A DNA stretch of 64,000 nt from Progne subis subis (lineage: Eukaryota; Chordata; Aves; Passeriformes; Hirundinidae). Each line of letters starts with the position of its first letter. Position 1 is the first letter of the stretch. The DNA is taken from contig JAKJHU010000083.1 in the NCBI GenBank assembly GCA_022316685.1, positions 806,001-870,000 of the forward strand, written 5' to 3'. The translations under genes and the position numbers were made by a program. Below are positions 1-13,400 of this stretch, one piece after another. A model generated the notes under the pieces. That model did not search any database. It was not told the origin of the DNA and saw only the letters and a list, made by a program, of their open reading frames with translations.

Positions 1-933
1 TTTAAGGCTTGGCCTCTCCTGCCTTATAGCCTGCAGGCTGTGCCACTGGGCGTGTGGGTCACTGAGACGTGAGAAGCTGATGAATGTTGGTGATCCTTGA
101 GGAAACCCTGCAGTATTCAGGGTTTGTCCATTGCATGAGCACCTTGAGTTGTTGTGTGAAGTGCTTCTCTTCCAGCTTCCGTTCATCTTGAACATTGACT
201 CAATTTGTCACTTGTAATATTAAGTGCTGTCTTGATTATTTCAAGAAAACGAGGATGCAGCTATGCTACAGGCTGTACTGATGATGTCCTAAGCAGAGTG
301 AAGCCTTGGTGTGAGACTGTGATCTTGGAGAGGATCTGAGTTCAAGGCAGAACATTAAATTGCTGCACCATAAAACTGAGCTCATTATTTCTCGTGGTTA
401 ACTGTGCCCTGCTGTGGAAAATGCTCTCAGATTATCAGGATTTACTGGGGGTGAGTTGCAGGTGCCTCTGACCTGCATCTGTCTCTGGTTGCTGCAGCAG
501 AAATGTAGGATCATGTGAGAAGTGAGCAGCCAGCTCTTCTTTAAATGCTGGCTGATTTCAGCCCTGTTAATTGTTCAAATTTCAGGTCATCTTTGTATTC
601 AGGAAATCTGAGAAGGTATTTAGGTGGAACACAAATTCATATTGCCAATTAATCTCTGTGCTATGCAGCCAGTGCATGGAATACCAAGCTGCTAGAACCA
701 GCTAAAGCTAAAAATTTGCCAGAAATGCAGTTGCAATCAATTATCCCTTTGCCTTTTGACTTGCAAATATTGTCTTTAATTTATGGTGTTTTTTTTTTTT
801 TTTTTAAAGTGTCATTCAGAAAGAAACTCCAGCTAGGGCAGAAACCCTCTATTATTTATTTAGTAAATAAATTTTGCAGTTTACTTACTAAATGTGAAAC
901 ACAAATTATTCCTTGTTCCTTGTGTACTTCCAG
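1..933 (+). other. IARS1: IARS1 intron (3' part)
   Basis: Noncoding sequence before the first exon in the window. It holds a T17 run (789-805) and a pyrimidine-rich acceptor ending in CAG at 931-933. I see no exon, RNA gene or recognisable transposon. The preceding exon, expected to end in the TG of a Trp codon, is not present. Confidence 0.85.
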
Positions 934-1051
934 GTGGGTTTTCAAGCAGCTCTATGACAAAGGACTGGTGTATAGAGGGGTTAAGGTCATGCCTTTTTCA
1001 ACTGCATGCAACACCCCCCTGTCCAACTTTGAGTCCCATCAGAACTACAAG
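934..1051 (+). CDS. IARS1: IARS1 exon (window exon 1): entry to the CP1 editing domain
   Basis: 118 bp: the last base of a split Trp codon plus 39 codons. It reads [15 protein letters not shown] and then [19 protein letters not shown], the linker from the Rossmann fold into the inserted CP1 editing domain of IleRS. The acceptor is CAG|G and the donor AAG|GTAAGT, with the exon ending in phase 0. Conservation with the human protein as I recall it is almost complete. Confidence 0.97.
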
Positions 1052-3570
1052 GTAAGTTGCAATCAAATTTCTCTATTTTCTTCTGTTTGGATTTGAAAAG
1101 CTTTAGTACTTTTTGCTTGGTGCTACCTAAACATGTAATTACACTCCAAATTGGTAGTAAAAATCTAGGTAAATGGGTTCATTTTGATCATATTTTGCTG
1201 TATTTATTTGGATCACTTGATCTTAGACTTCTTCCTTGCTTACTGCTTACAGATGTTTAAAGTGCATTGTTTTATTGTGGTAAATTCCTCCCTCTCTGGG
1301 CTCTCAAGGTTTTATTGCAGGGGTGGATTTTTATGTTGAATTTTCAGAGGAGAGCTGCAGTGGCCCCTGTCTGTACACATCTGAAAAGAAGAGGGTCTTT
1401 GTCAGGGTTTGAATCTTCTGTGAGGGGATTCATAAGGAATGTCAACGACTCTGTAGCTGTACGATAATGGTTCTTCTAAGAATCATTAATTTAGACTGGG
1501 AAACACCAGAAAATGTTTTACCTAATATAATGCGGGGTTTACTGTGGTTTATAAAATGTGCGACAAGATAAAGCAAGTGCAGCTTCTCACTTGCAATAAA
1601 TTCATGTTCATGTATGTGGAGGCAGAACTTGTGTCCCAATTCTCCAAATTCCAAGTTAGTTCATAGATAAAGGTTTTGTATCATTTCCATTCCTGACCCA
1701 GGCCTCCATATCCTCATAATGTAAATCTTTCACTTGCTTTGTTAGAGCAGAGAACTAGCACAGACTGTACATCTGGTCTCTACAGCTTGCCTACTAAAGG
1801 CCAGTTTTCTGGCCAAAGCCAATGTTTTTAACACAAGTGTTTAAATAGGCTTGGATTACAATACAGCCCACAGATACCAGAGCTTTCAGTATGAGGCAAA
1901 TTTTTACTGAAGAAAAAATGGTTTGTGATTTATAGAAAGAGAGAGTTGCAAAGATATCTTGATATTTGTCACTATCTGACAACTGAAATACTTAACTTTT
2001 CTTGTCCTTATTGACTGACACTGCACACAGGCTCAGATAAATGAGCTTTCTTTAGAACAAAGATTATTTTGGAGAGTTTGGGTGTATCTGTGTCTGTGTT
2101 CTCTTTCTCCATAAAGCCAAAGCTCTTTTCTTTTCTTGAGTCTTAATGAAATATTCAGATGCTGTTTCTTACTGTAGAACCAGAGGTATGTTTGGGTGGG
2201 ATGCTGCCCTGCCACTCCATGTAGAAATTATCTTTCTCATCTGCTAGAAACGGCGTTTGGAAGTTGTGGGTCTGTGAGCAGACAGGATTTATTCTTGATG
2301 AGCACAGTCATTTCTGGGGTGAGGCAGCTGTTGCCTTTCTCACAGTGGAGAGCAGCCTTTGGCTACTGTTTATTGATCCTCTGAGGATTGGGACTCGGGT
2401 CAGGAGCCAGGGTAGGACACAAGGAGCACCTTCAGAACCAGAGGTGGGTGTGCAGTGCACACCCGAGATAACAATGTCAGCAGCTCCTAGGGCGTTAAAC
2501 TGAGGAAGCGTTGGTGTCTTCAGGTGAAATTTTAACAGCTAAAACACTACACAGTGCCATCACCTGTCAGCTTGGATGGTGTTTTTTATGCTTTGCCAGT
2601 AGTTTTTATCTATGTGGTGAGCTCAGTGCTTCAGAAAGCAAAGTGAGTAGCTCGCAGTGCTGCCTTGCACTTGGTAGAGACAGAAGCGAGAGCTCAGTTT
2701 CTGCCTGGTATTGAGCACAGGCCATGGGTTATGCAATATTTATGTTTTACTGTTGACTGCACCAGATGTTCACAGCAAACTCCCTCTGGAGTAGCCCTCA
2801 GCTGACACAGAAATAGCTGCCTATAATGTCCCACGATGCCATTAACTGTTGCGTGATGCACGAGACCATAGCACCTGTTTCTGGGCTTAGGGTGGGTGAG
2901 CACGGCGCCCTCTGAGCTGGCATTTAGAGTTTTGTAGTGGAAATTGCACATTTGCAGGGTTAGACTTGCTTTTACAAGCAGCTTTTCATCGTATGTGAAA
3001 TGTGAGGTGACTGAATAGGGTTGTACTGGGCTGAAAGAAAATCTTGTTTTCAGGGGATTTTTTGGGCTTGTTTGAAGATGAAGTTTTGTAGAGCAGCTGA
3101 CAAAGGTCTCCTTCCCTGAGGTTTTTTTTTAGTATTAAATGTTGACATACTCTTGTTTTTAAGTACCCCAGATGTTTCCCCTGCCTTGTTAACAACAGCT
3201 TAATTAGAGATAAATCATTTTATATGATGGCTGTTCTTCCTAATCTCTGCCTGCAGAAGAAAATGTGGGAAAAGTTTTGTTTAGCAGTATCTGAGAAATG
3301 CTGATTTTCCTGACCGTTGAGGTTGGTTCTAAACTTCGAAAATGGAGGTTATAAGAGGTACCCAAAGGAAGTGCACTTGCCTTTCTTCGGTGTTTTGGCA
3401 GGAAATCCCCCAAATCTCCCTGCTCATGGGAGATTTTAACCCTGTGATATGTTGGACTGACAGGCTGCATGGGTTTAATGAGAACTCAGCGACTGGTGCT
3501 CTATTCTGACTTTAATGCCACTTCACCTTCTACACTACACATGAACACGGCGTGTTAAATTGTTTTTCAG
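1052..3570 (+). other. IARS1: IARS1 intron, 2519 bp
   Basis: GTAAGT donor and a TTTTTCAG acceptor, phase 0. I see only ordinary unique-looking sequence here. Open frames on both strands are short and unrelated to any family I recognise. Confidence 0.9.
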
Positions 3571-3718
3571 GATGTTCAGGACCCTTCAGTGACCGTGAGC
3601 TTCCCACTGGAAGAAGATCCAAGCGTTTCTCTTGTTGCCTGGACCACGACTCCCTGGACCTTGCCCAGCAACCTGGCCCTTTGTGTTAACCCAGAGCTGC
3701 AGTATGTGAAACTGAGAG
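3571..3718 (+). CDS. IARS1: IARS1 exon (window exon 2): editing-domain threonine-rich motif
   Basis: 148 bp: 49 codons plus one base. It starts [16 protein letters not shown] and contains [11 protein letters not shown] at 3640-3672. This is the threonine-rich motif of class Ia CP1 editing domains, which lines the pocket that hydrolyses Val-tRNA-Ile. The exon must end at 3718, because its final G plus AT of the next exon gives the Asp codon that keeps the protein in frame. The donor is therefore AG|GCAAGT, a GC donor. Using nearby GT sites instead gives a stop or a frameshift in the next exon. Confidence 0.96.
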
Positions 3719-4886
3719 GCAAGTGCTGAACACCTCTTCCTTCAGTGCTGGGAAAATGTACTTAGGTTTTGTGTGTTAGACTGGTTTACATTAAATTTAG
3801 AGAGCTTTTCTGGTGGTTTGAAGGATGAGATCCACTTTGGATGTGGCTGCTGGTTTCCAACTGCTCTGCTCTTGTTATTTAACATGAATTGAAAGGAATA
3901 TTCACTAAAAAATACTGATAGATGAAATAAAGAAGAATAAAAAAAAAGTGTGTGGGTGTGTTTGTAGTGTTTAATTATACCTTCATCTACAAACGCCTCC
4001 CCCCACTTTAAAAAAAAAAAATAAAATGGTGAGTAGGAATTTCCAGCTTCAGCATAACCTCACGAATCTGTTGTGTGTAAAGCATGAAGTTGTGCAGGCC
4101 TTTGCAGTGAATGCCATGGGTTTCGGTTTTCTTTCTTTGAAAAGAACTAAGTATGTTTCACTTTTCAAAACTTTTAACATAATTTTGGCCATCCTAAAAA
4201 AGAAATACAGGGTATTTTCAGAAATAACCTCACTTGCCTGAGGTGCTGAGTTGGATGGTTCTGGCTCACTGCTGTGGGACAGTGACCCTGAGTTGATAGG
4301 GTAACAACCTGATTAAAATTTGTTCATTGAAGTTAGGAATTCAGGGTGGTTTGGGGTAGAAAATGAGTTTTCTTCATAACATTTCCCTCTCTTTTGATGT
4401 TAACTTCCTTTGTTGGTTTACACCTCTTTTATAAAGAAATCCAAGCATGTGATTGAAGTAGTCAATCTCAGGAAGGCTGCATGAAGTGCAAGCGTCATCA
4501 CCTTACAACTTAATGATGTGATTGTATGTAGTCATTGTCCATGGTCCTGTTGTCTCCCCCTGTTTCAGTTACAATTTACTCAAACTTCTCAATTGCTTTT
4601 TTATTTGATTCAGCAGTAATAGACACGGTATTTCTACTCTGCAACAACAAAACACACTGAAAATCAGTGGCCTGGGTATTATCCTGTGGTTTTTGTTTAA
4701 ACTTAGCCTTTGGAAAGTGTTCCTTAGCTGGCTGTGTGGGGGGAAGGTAGCTGGGAAGTAGTAAAGGATTATTCTGGGCAGTTTTATTGTTTCAGTATCT
4801 ATATATTGAAAGGTTTCATAATGGTGCAAATGAGCGTATTTGTGAAACTGGGATTTGTGAAACTCCTGTTTTATTTTACATTCCAG
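3719..4886 (+). other. IARS1: IARS1 GC-AG intron, 1168 bp
   Basis: Non-canonical intron beginning GCAAGT and ending TTCCAG. The exon side (AG) and positions +3 to +6 fit U1 snRNA perfectly apart from the C at +2, as is usual for authentic GC-AG introns. Contents are otherwise plain: a GT-rich stretch near 3947-3960 and an A12 run at 4010-4021. Confidence 0.93.
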
Positions 4887-4974
4887 ATAAAGCCACAGGG
4901 AAGATTTACATTTTGATGGAGTCCAGGCTGGTGGCACTGTACAAATCTGACAGTGAATATCAGATACTTGACAG
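4887..4974 (+). CDS. IARS1: IARS1 exon (window exon 3): editing domain
   Basis: 88 bp: two bases completing Asp, then 28 codons and two bases (AG). It reads KATGKIYILMESRLVALYKS and on to EYQILD, a beta-rich part of the CP1 domain. It ends AG|GCAAGT at 4974, a second GC donor. The AG joins the G at 8735 to give Arg followed by FPG, as in the human protein. Extending to the downstream GT (AGGCAA|GTACAT) would put the next exon in a frame that soon stops. The length is not a multiple of three, so skipping would break the frame. Confidence 0.96.
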
Positions 4975-7900
4975 GCAAGTACATAAATCATTATACTTGC
5001 TAGTTTTGCTGTTTTTCTAGATCAGAAGTTGAATGTTTTTAAGAAGATGGATTTCCCTGCATCGGTGTTTATATTGCAAAAATCTGTAAAAGGAATTGAA
5101 ATTTGCTGGAACAAATTGGTCTTGTATGTGAAGCTACAAATGAAGAAACAAATTCCTTTGGGTCCTTGTTTTGTGCTGGGGAAAAAAGGTTCCATAATCC
5201 ACCCGTTTCCTGTGTGTTTACATTAAGGTAAACATTTGAGGAAATGCTGCAGATGTGGTCCAAGTTCTGCCTTCTAGATGTTCTGTAAAGATTTAAAGGG
5301 AATTGGGCAAAACAAGCCCGTTCTTTTTAGCAAATAAATATTACTTCTGTAATTAGTGGTAGTCATTGCTTTCTGCAGGGTGCTTATTCATCTCGATTAG
5401 GTGGAAAAATTGGAATTATTGAAGAAGTCAGACTGGGCAGGGGGTGCAGGTATTGAATGCTGTAGCTCTTGTAGACAAAATGTGGGTCTTGGCTTCTCTT
5501 AAACCTTTTGTATAAATTGTCAGCCTGTTAAAGAAGTCAAATACCAGAAACATTTGTTTGCTCACTTTATTCAAAAAAATGAACCAGAAAACCTTATAAA
5601 ACCCCACTAGATAACCACAATAATAAAAATAAAAGACTAGAAACGTTTTTTGAGGTGATACCCCTTCTTCACTGGCATCAATTTTTTCTATTTTTGTCTT
5701 TTTATCAAGCAGTTGAAAGCTTTAAATTAAAAAAAAAAAAATGGAGGTTATTTCAGCTAAGCAGTTGCATGTAATCATTAAATTAGGGACGTACAGAGCT
5801 GGAATGTTGAAGATGTTTCCTATTCTGATGGCTCAGACTGTGACAGTTGAATAATTTTATATTTCTGCATTGATTTCCCTCCTTCCCCCCTCTATGAGAA
5901 TGCTCTTCATCTGTCACTTGGTCTGTACCAGTTCAAGCTGGTGTTCAGTTTCTAAAGATGATGCTCAGTGCTCTCATTCTTCAGGCTTGGCTGAACTTGT
6001 GATCTCTGGAGTTTTTTCCTCCTCTCTGTGTCATCAGTGAAGCCACAGTGCCAGGACACCACTGGGAATTTTGTTTTGGTCTGATACTGAATTAACAACA
6101 GCTTTCCCTTGAAGTGGTGGTGTATCCTCCAGTTCAAGTATTTGTGTGTGTTGGAATGACTGGCTAAAACCTCTCATTTAAGACCTTAATTTGATCTGCT
6201 TGCTTTCTATCTAAGCTGGTAAATCTGCCCCAAAAAATTTGGCTTTGTGTGGCTTGTTCTCGATAAATTCACATTGTGTGTTCTTTAGAACTCCACTTAC
6301 TAAAAACTCCCAATCACTTGAAGTTGAATCAGGTTGTTAGACCTTTCTCCATGGTTTTTAGGTCCATCAGTGCTTCAGTTCTCCTGGGAAATACAGATAC
6401 TCTGTCCTTTTTGGTCTTTTGAAGCCTCCTCAGTGTCTAAAAACTAAGCCTTACCTTAAAGCCAATTTTTGAAAAGTATTTTTTGATACATTTGCTTTAA
6501 GCTTAAAAAAGAAGCAAGCTAGCCCATATATTAAATTTGTTGATCTGTTGTCTTTTGCTTCCAAATTCTTATTTTAATGCAATAGTAAAAATTTAACTTC
6601 AGTGTGACTGCAGTCATTCTATATCCAGGAACACACAGAACATTCTGACCTTTTTCTGAGGTGTCTTCGTCAGAAATGGGAAGAGCCTGCTCTTTAAGGC
6701 AAAAATACACATTTCAGGTGTTGTGTTTATGTCCCTGACTAATGGTATTTCCACCACTCACTCCTCAATCTCTGATAACTTCTTAAATTTTCCTCTTTTT
6801 TTTGACCTCTGCCTATCTTTGAGGCTACTAGCAAACCTCTTTGCAGAACAGTGCGTTTTAACTCTTTTTGTATTAGTGCTATGGTCTCTTTTCAAGCTGA
6901 TTTCTTTTCTGTTTTTGGAATTGCTCCAGTTTTTCTGTCTTGTAATAATTAATTTTCTCAAATGTGAAATGTGAGGCAGTTAAAAGGTGTCTGGCAGTTG
7001 AATGGACCTGTGAAAGATTTAGATCTATGAGTAAGTTCATGGAAATGAACTTCACCACTTCTGCTCTTAACCTTTTTCTCAAGCAGTCAGGCCCTTGAGG
7101 AGAAATTGATGCAATTTAATGTACACCAGGCATCAGGCTGAGGTCAGGGGATGGTCTGATGGAGAATCTGCAGTGTCTCAAGCCCCTTGAAGTGGCTGCT
7201 TTGCACTCATGGATTGCTCTGGGTGCATCACCTAATTTTGGCAGTCCAGTGGCTTTTTATTTAGCAGTGATAGGGCATGATAGTTGAGCATTTCCCTCCC
7301 TTTGTGTTAGATTTCAGTCCTTTGGCATAGTAAACATTTAATTTCTTTAGTTTTTCCTTGTCTCTTTTTGGATTCTGAAGAATCCAAGCCAGAGATTTCC
7401 GATCTCTGGAGAGTGAAGGATTGCTGAAATGATTTTAGGGCGAGTCTTTCTACTCTGACTTAGGTCACAAGAAGGCAACATTGTATAAATTTTCAACCTG
7501 AAGTTCAGGACTTTGACAGACAAATATTTCAGATCCCAAAATGAAAATCAGGAATGTGATCCAAAACCTTTACCTTTCTCTGACTTGTGTTAGATAAGAA
7601 TGTAACTACTTTTTTTTTTTTTTTGTAAAGCCAATTCTGGTGCTTCACGTTCTGTATCTGAGCATTCCCACATCTGTGTGGCTGAGCACTGGGATGCTTT
7701 TCTCTCATCTGATCCTGATTAAGCACCTCCAGCATTCCTAAGGCTGTTTGTAATATAAAAATATATAAACCATCTGCAAAGCTGAGGCTTAAAATAGAAA
7801 TCTCCTCAATTCCTAGAGGGTATTGTGTGTGCTGAGCTGAGGAGTCATGCTCTTGAACTTGGCAGTAAATGCTGCTCCAGGTCCTTCCTGTGCAGTGAAA

Positions 7901-8734
7901 CAGCTTTGAAGAGTCCCCACTTGCAGGAGTCAAGTGTTTCATGGGAGTTTGACCATTGTTTGCAAGTTGTAGATCAAGGACAGAGTAAGGAGAGGCCACA
8001 GCTGGGACACAGTCAGAGCCAGCCCATCCATTAGATTAAGTTATGTTTTAGCTGGATTTTCCCCCTGAAATTGGACGATTTAAGTGCTTTCAGGAGAGTT
8101 CTGAGCTGCAAATCCCAACCTAATCACTGCCTTTGTCAGCTGCTGTCACAATTGTGAAGGGAGCCAGACCTGCAAGCTTCATCTCTGCATTTCTTGTGTG
8201 GCTCAGCTGGTTCCTCAGCCAGTCCTAACTGTGCTGGGTCATTCCCTGAGATCCCTGTGGAGGGTTTGGATGCCCACTTTTAGAATAAGGAACGAGGCAT
8301 CTGAGCTTTATAGGGTGCAATACCCCGTGTCACAATTTTCTGTACATAAAACTTCAGGTGTTCTGGATCATTATTTACTTCTCTTGGACTTGCTGAGCTT
8401 TAGATCTTTGTTGTTATGAACATTGTGTTTTATCCAGAAGATTCTTGCCCAGCTTTATTATAAGGAGCTTGTCGTTAATGCTTAATTCCTTTATTAATTT
8501 TCATTGATTGATTGAAGTCCATCAGGTACAAGCTGTTGACTGGTAGCAGAGGTGCATGAAAAGACATTGTTTCTTTCTCCAAGTCCATGTTACCACAGAG
8601 GTGGGAAGTAAACTTAAGAAAATGATTTTCATCTTCTGAAATAAGATTCTGTCAGGGAGGTGAAGAAGCCAACAGGAAAAAAAGAAAAGGTTTTCAAGTT
8701 GTTAATTTATGTTCTTGTAAATCTTTCTCCTCAG
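4975..8734 (+). other. IARS1: IARS1 GC-AG intron, 3760 bp
   Basis: Second consecutive intron with a GC donor (GCAAGT); the acceptor is CTCCTCAG. It contains a pyrimidine-rich stretch around 6770-6960 and a T15 run at 7610-7624. No transposon or RNA gene was recognised. Confidence 0.92.
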
Positions 8735-8795
8735 GTTTCCTGGTATTGTTCTTAAAGGCAAGAAATACAAACCACTCTTTGAATATTTTATTCAG
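8735..8795 (+). CDS. IARS1: IARS1 exon (window exon 4): editing domain
   Basis: 61 bp: one base completing Arg and 20 codons, FPGIVLKGKKYKPLFEYFIQ. It lies within the CP1 domain. The donor is CAG|GTAAGT, phase 0. Small exon with exact frame continuity on both sides. Confidence 0.96.
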
Positions 8796-10310
8796 GTAAG
8801 TTGAACCAGTTTGGTGTTTGCTACAGGATATAAAGGCAAAAATAAAACCCATTCTGAGTATTCCTTGTTCATGTTATAAAAGATCTTAAGTTCTAATAAC
8901 CAACTCCAGGCTGTATTAAAGTGCCTTAAAATTGTAGTGAAAGTTTGAAAAACAGCATTGACTTTTTTCTCTTAATTTTTTTCCTTTAAGTTTTAAATGT
9001 ACTCAGGGTAGACACTGGATGATAAATAAAAGTTTGATTGCAGAGAAACTTCAATACATATTAACAATTATATATTAACAAATATTGTCTCATTTTCTCA
9101 TCTGGTGAGTGTTGTCTACCTGCTAATTCCAGAAGCTTTGTCTTCACAAGGGAATGACTGACTTTGGGTGACATGTCATGTTTCCCACTCAAGAGTTAAA
9201 AGCCTTTCCTAAAAGCCTACTGATGTATCAGATTTATCTGGATGCAGCTTTTAAGCACTGCATTAGGTCTGGCATCCTAGATGATAAAAGAACATGTAGC
9301 AATAGGAGAGTGTTTAGAGAAATTTTCTATTTTTTTTTTTTAAATCTGATGAACAACTGGTGGCATTTTTCAAAGAGGAGAGGTACAGCACTGCTGGCCA
9401 GGCACCTGCAAACTCCTCAAAGGGGTTTGGTCATTGGTGACACTTTCTGTTCTGAAAGATGTGCAGGAGTCAGCAGAGGTGGGCAAACCTCTGCAGGGAG
9501 CCAGGTCTGGTCTTTCCAGAGGAAAGTCAAACACAGCTGAATCTGGAAAATTGGACTGCATCTGAGGTTTGGAATGGATAAATTCTCTGAGTCCTGCTGT
9601 ACTTGTAGGGAGCAGATAGGGTATCTACAACTTCGTATTTATAATGGAGATTTTGTATCAGAATATCTCCCTTCAGAACAAGCCAGACCTAATATTCTGT
9701 AACATACTTGGTTCAGCTGTGACTGCAGTAATTTCTTTTTACTATTTTTGTTTAAAGGAATAGTAAATAACCCTTTATTTTTCATTATCAGTATACTGAG
9801 CACAGTGAAAAGTGTCATATCTTTTCTTAGCAATTTTTTTTCTGTATTTTCTCTCTGTTTTTAGTTGGTATTTACCATGCTCTTGTTCTCTGGAGGAAAT
9901 AAGGAAAATGTGTGACGATAAATGCAAACTTTTTAATTCAGAGGTATAGGAGACATACAAAAATGCAGGGAAGCGTCTGCACCTCTTTGGATGTGTCCTC
10001 ACGTTCAGGAGTGTATTGATTGCAGTCTTAAGCACAGAACTGTGTGAAGATCTGTGGCTTGCAGAGTAATTGACTTGGAAGCCTTCTGGAAAGGTGTGAG
10101 ATTTAATCACACTTGACACTCTTTAAATGAAGTACACAGGTGTCTGGGCTATGGGAAGTCATTAAGTCGTGTTAGGGATGTCACATTTTACTGTGTCACT
10201 GATTTTTGGTACAGTTCTTTCCTCTTTTGTGTGGCTCTGCCAGGTTCTGAACAACTCTGCTGTGTCTATGTAAATATATATCTGTATAAACCCATGTTTT
10301 TGTGTTACAG
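8796..10310 (+). other. IARS1: IARS1 intron, 1515 bp
   Basis: GTAAGT donor and GTGTTACAG acceptor, phase 0. AT-rich, with no recognisable repeat or RNA gene. Confidence 0.9.
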
Positions 10311-10406
10311 TGCAAAGAAAAAGGTGCCTTTACTGTGGTAGTGGATGGTTATGTGAAGGAGGAGGAAGGCACAGGAGTTGTCCATCAGGCTCCCTATTTT
10401 GGTGCT
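10311..10406 (+). CDS. IARS1: IARS1 exon (window exon 5): editing-site HxAP motif
   Basis: 96 bp, 32 codons, phase 0 to 0. It starts CKEKGAFTVVVDGYVKEEE and ends GTGVVHQAPYFGA (10368-10406). GTG-x-x-H-x-AP-x-x-G is the hallmark of CP1 editing domains in IleRS, ValRS and LeuRS. The invariant Asp that contacts the amino group of the mischarged amino acid (family knowledge) falls at the start of the next exon. The donor is GCT|GTAAGT. Confidence 0.97.
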
Positions 10407-13400
10407 GTAAGTTTGAACTACACATCTGTAAAAGTTAATTTTGGCCAGCACATGTTGCTTGGCTTTCCAGCTCCTGAGCTCTCTGTCAGGGTGATTGATG
10501 TTAAACAATCTTCCCATTTGCTGCTTAAAAATGTAAGAATATCATGGAGCTTTGTATTCCACTTGGTGCCTGTGCTAGACTGGAGACTTTTGTGTCCCTG
10601 GCTTTGGTTCGTGTTGCGGTGTGTGAGCTGGACTCGTCCGTGTATCTTTCGAGTGTCACTGATCTCAGCTTTTCTCAGTCTGAAGTTAGAGCTTTGAGGA
10701 GGGGTGGTCTCTGGCACTGGCAGTGAAAACTGGCTTTGCTAAGTGAGAATTCTGGTTGGGAAGCAGCAGTCCTGCTCAGCACACTGCCCCTCTTCAGCAT
10801 TTCAATTTCAGTACTCACTGGGCTTTTAGAGAAAGAGAAAATGCTTTCACTGCTTTTGTCCTGTGACTTTATCCCTCGGTGTGAAAGGATTTTGTTGTGC
10901 TCCATTCTTTTTTTTTTTTGTCTTTATTGTCCCTTCCTTCAGTCTGTTCTTTTTTAAGGCCAAGAGGAATAATTTGTCATGGACTTAACATTTCAGTTTT
11001 TAGACACTTGAAATAAATGCACTAAGTTTAGGTTCATTGTCCTTTTTGTAGAGTGTCCTGTCTTCAGCCATTATTCAAAGATGCCCTCAAAAAACTTGCA
11101 GTGCCTAGCAATTAGCAATCCCTGGACCACGAGCTCTGTCATAATTTCCAGAGAAACTTGGCATTAGCAACAGGCCTCTTGGTATTCATGTGAAATAGCC
11201 CATCCTCTTCCATCCTTTTTTCCCTGCATTTTTCTGAAGGGCACATCCATTGTGGTGGTGTTTCCCTTGTCAGGATGATCGTTGATATGAAAAGATGTTC
11301 CAGCTTAATATAGCTCTGAATAAAGAAAATTAGAGTAGGCTGTGTTAGCAGGTTAATAAAGAAAATGGTGGTGGCTGGTCAAGTATCCTCAGGAGGATAA
11401 ATCCTCACACTTCTGCTCCTCAGACTCTCCCCTGGAGCTGAATCTTGGATGTTCCAGAGGGGTCAGAGTTGGTTTAGAGTCAGGAGCTCTTGCTGTGGGA
11501 CATGGAGGGGAAAGGAAGAGGCTGCCAGCAGGGAAAGAGCTCTGGAAAGAGCTTTCCCTGGGCTGCTCTAAGAGTGCTTTGTGTATTTGCACAGTCCAGT
11601 TAAACTTGTTGGAAAGGTTGTCTGGCCTCCCAGAGCAAGGATTATCTGCCCTCTTTTACTTGCTTTTTTTTAATAAGCCCACTGAGTTTTGTACATATGG
11701 AGGAAAAAAATAGTTTTTCTCTCTGTCTCCAGGGAAATCAACAATTACTTGTAAAACTTTTTTTTTTTTAATTTTAAATCTGAAAGTAACAGTTAAATGA
11801 TTCACAAAGAAAAAAAAATGCATAAAACTTTGTGTGAGGGAAAAAAGTGCACACACATCACAAACAAAACCTTGCAGTCATCAGCTAAGGAGAGGTTTGA
11901 GTGGGTAACTTTAGGTACAGGGTCCTGAGCCAATGGACTGTGCTGCCTTCAGAAGGAAAGTGCACAGTGTACCTTGCATTTAATGCTGCCTTCTTTTTAG
12001 GGTGCATGTAATTAATTCAGTTTTGACAGCCCCCCGATTATTTTTGTTCAGAAAAGCTCACAGAGGTCCCGGGGTAAGTTCAGGATTTCATTATTGTTCA
12101 GCAGGCTCTGTATAGGATGCTGTTGGTGTTGAGTGTTGGCCCTTACACAGGCTTAGATGAAAAAGGGGAGATGGTGGCAGACAGGATTGTCCTGCTGGAT
12201 AATTGGCTCTTCTGCACCTTCCTGTTGAGTTGAAGGTGAATAGGAAAGGAATAACTGGACTAGGACAGTCAGAGGAGAAGAAATAGAGCACAGACCTTGG
12301 CAACAAGCCTCGAGTCTTGTCTCTGTGCCTTCCCATCAATGTAAGTGAGTCCCTTTGAGAAATAAAGTTGGAATAGTCAGGGTTTTATTTATTTATTTAT
12401 TTTAAATCCTACATGTTCTGTATTGCTGATAGCTCGGCAATGTATCATTCTCCAAAAAAAAAAAAAAAGTAAAAATTCACCTTCATTTAGCTCCAGATGT
12501 AGTTTCATTGTCTTGTGTCACGCCTTTGCCAAATACAAGCTGCCACACCAGCTCAGAGCACTCCATCATTTCAGTTCAAAAGACATCAAAATTAAAGCTC
12601 ACGGAACAAGACAAACCTGTATTAAAACCACTGCAAAGTCATTGTATTTCCAGATTGACATGACACTAAAATTCAGCTGCTCAGGCATTTCGTCATATGT
12701 AGATGTACCTGCAGTCAGCTTTAAAAGCTTTAGTAACACCTGAATTTGCATACAGATTTTTAATTTGCAATACTTCTAGTGCCTGCTCAGACTGTGACAC
12801 ACAAGTTTTATAGATCTGTTACTGATGCACTTTTTTTTCCTGACACTTTCAGGAAATGATGTTGGTTTTTGGTAAGAGATGCTGAAGGTGAACATTTGAC
12901 TTCATGTTTCTGTTGTTTCGTTAAAATTTCACCTAGAAAAGCTTTTGATTTCTCACAAATGAGCTGTTAGATAGTATCTACTTATTAATTTTGTGTATTA
13001 CAACTTCTGTGTGTAATCTTTTGAAGGATTCTGAGGTACAAGAGTGACCACTGTAACTCCTATCCTGGAAAAAAACTGATGTTAGCTTTTATTTGTGCTT
13101 AGCGCTTGAGGGCTGTGCCTGAATGTATTCTTGCCTTGCGGTTACTGTGAAGGAAATCTTCATTAAATCAAAAGGCAGCTCAGTCTGGAGAGCTTCCATT
13201 CACGTTCAGGTAGTTGAAAAGCAGGGAGCTGGGTGCAGCAAAGCCCTTTGTGTGCCCTTGGCTGCAGCGGTGGAGCTGGAGCACCTCTTGACCGGGCTGC
13301 TGCCCAGGGAAGGTTTGTTGTGCTCTGAGCCTGCCCGACTTTGTAGTTGTGCTGCCTGCTGCTTCAAAGCCTTTCACAGCTCGCTGCCAGCTCGGGGCTG

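Noticed and set aside
3719..3726. Alternative GT donor just downstream of the exon at 3571 (GTGCTG)
   Set aside because: Using it would join AA to ATAAAG and create an immediate stop; the GC donor alone keeps the conserved protein frame.
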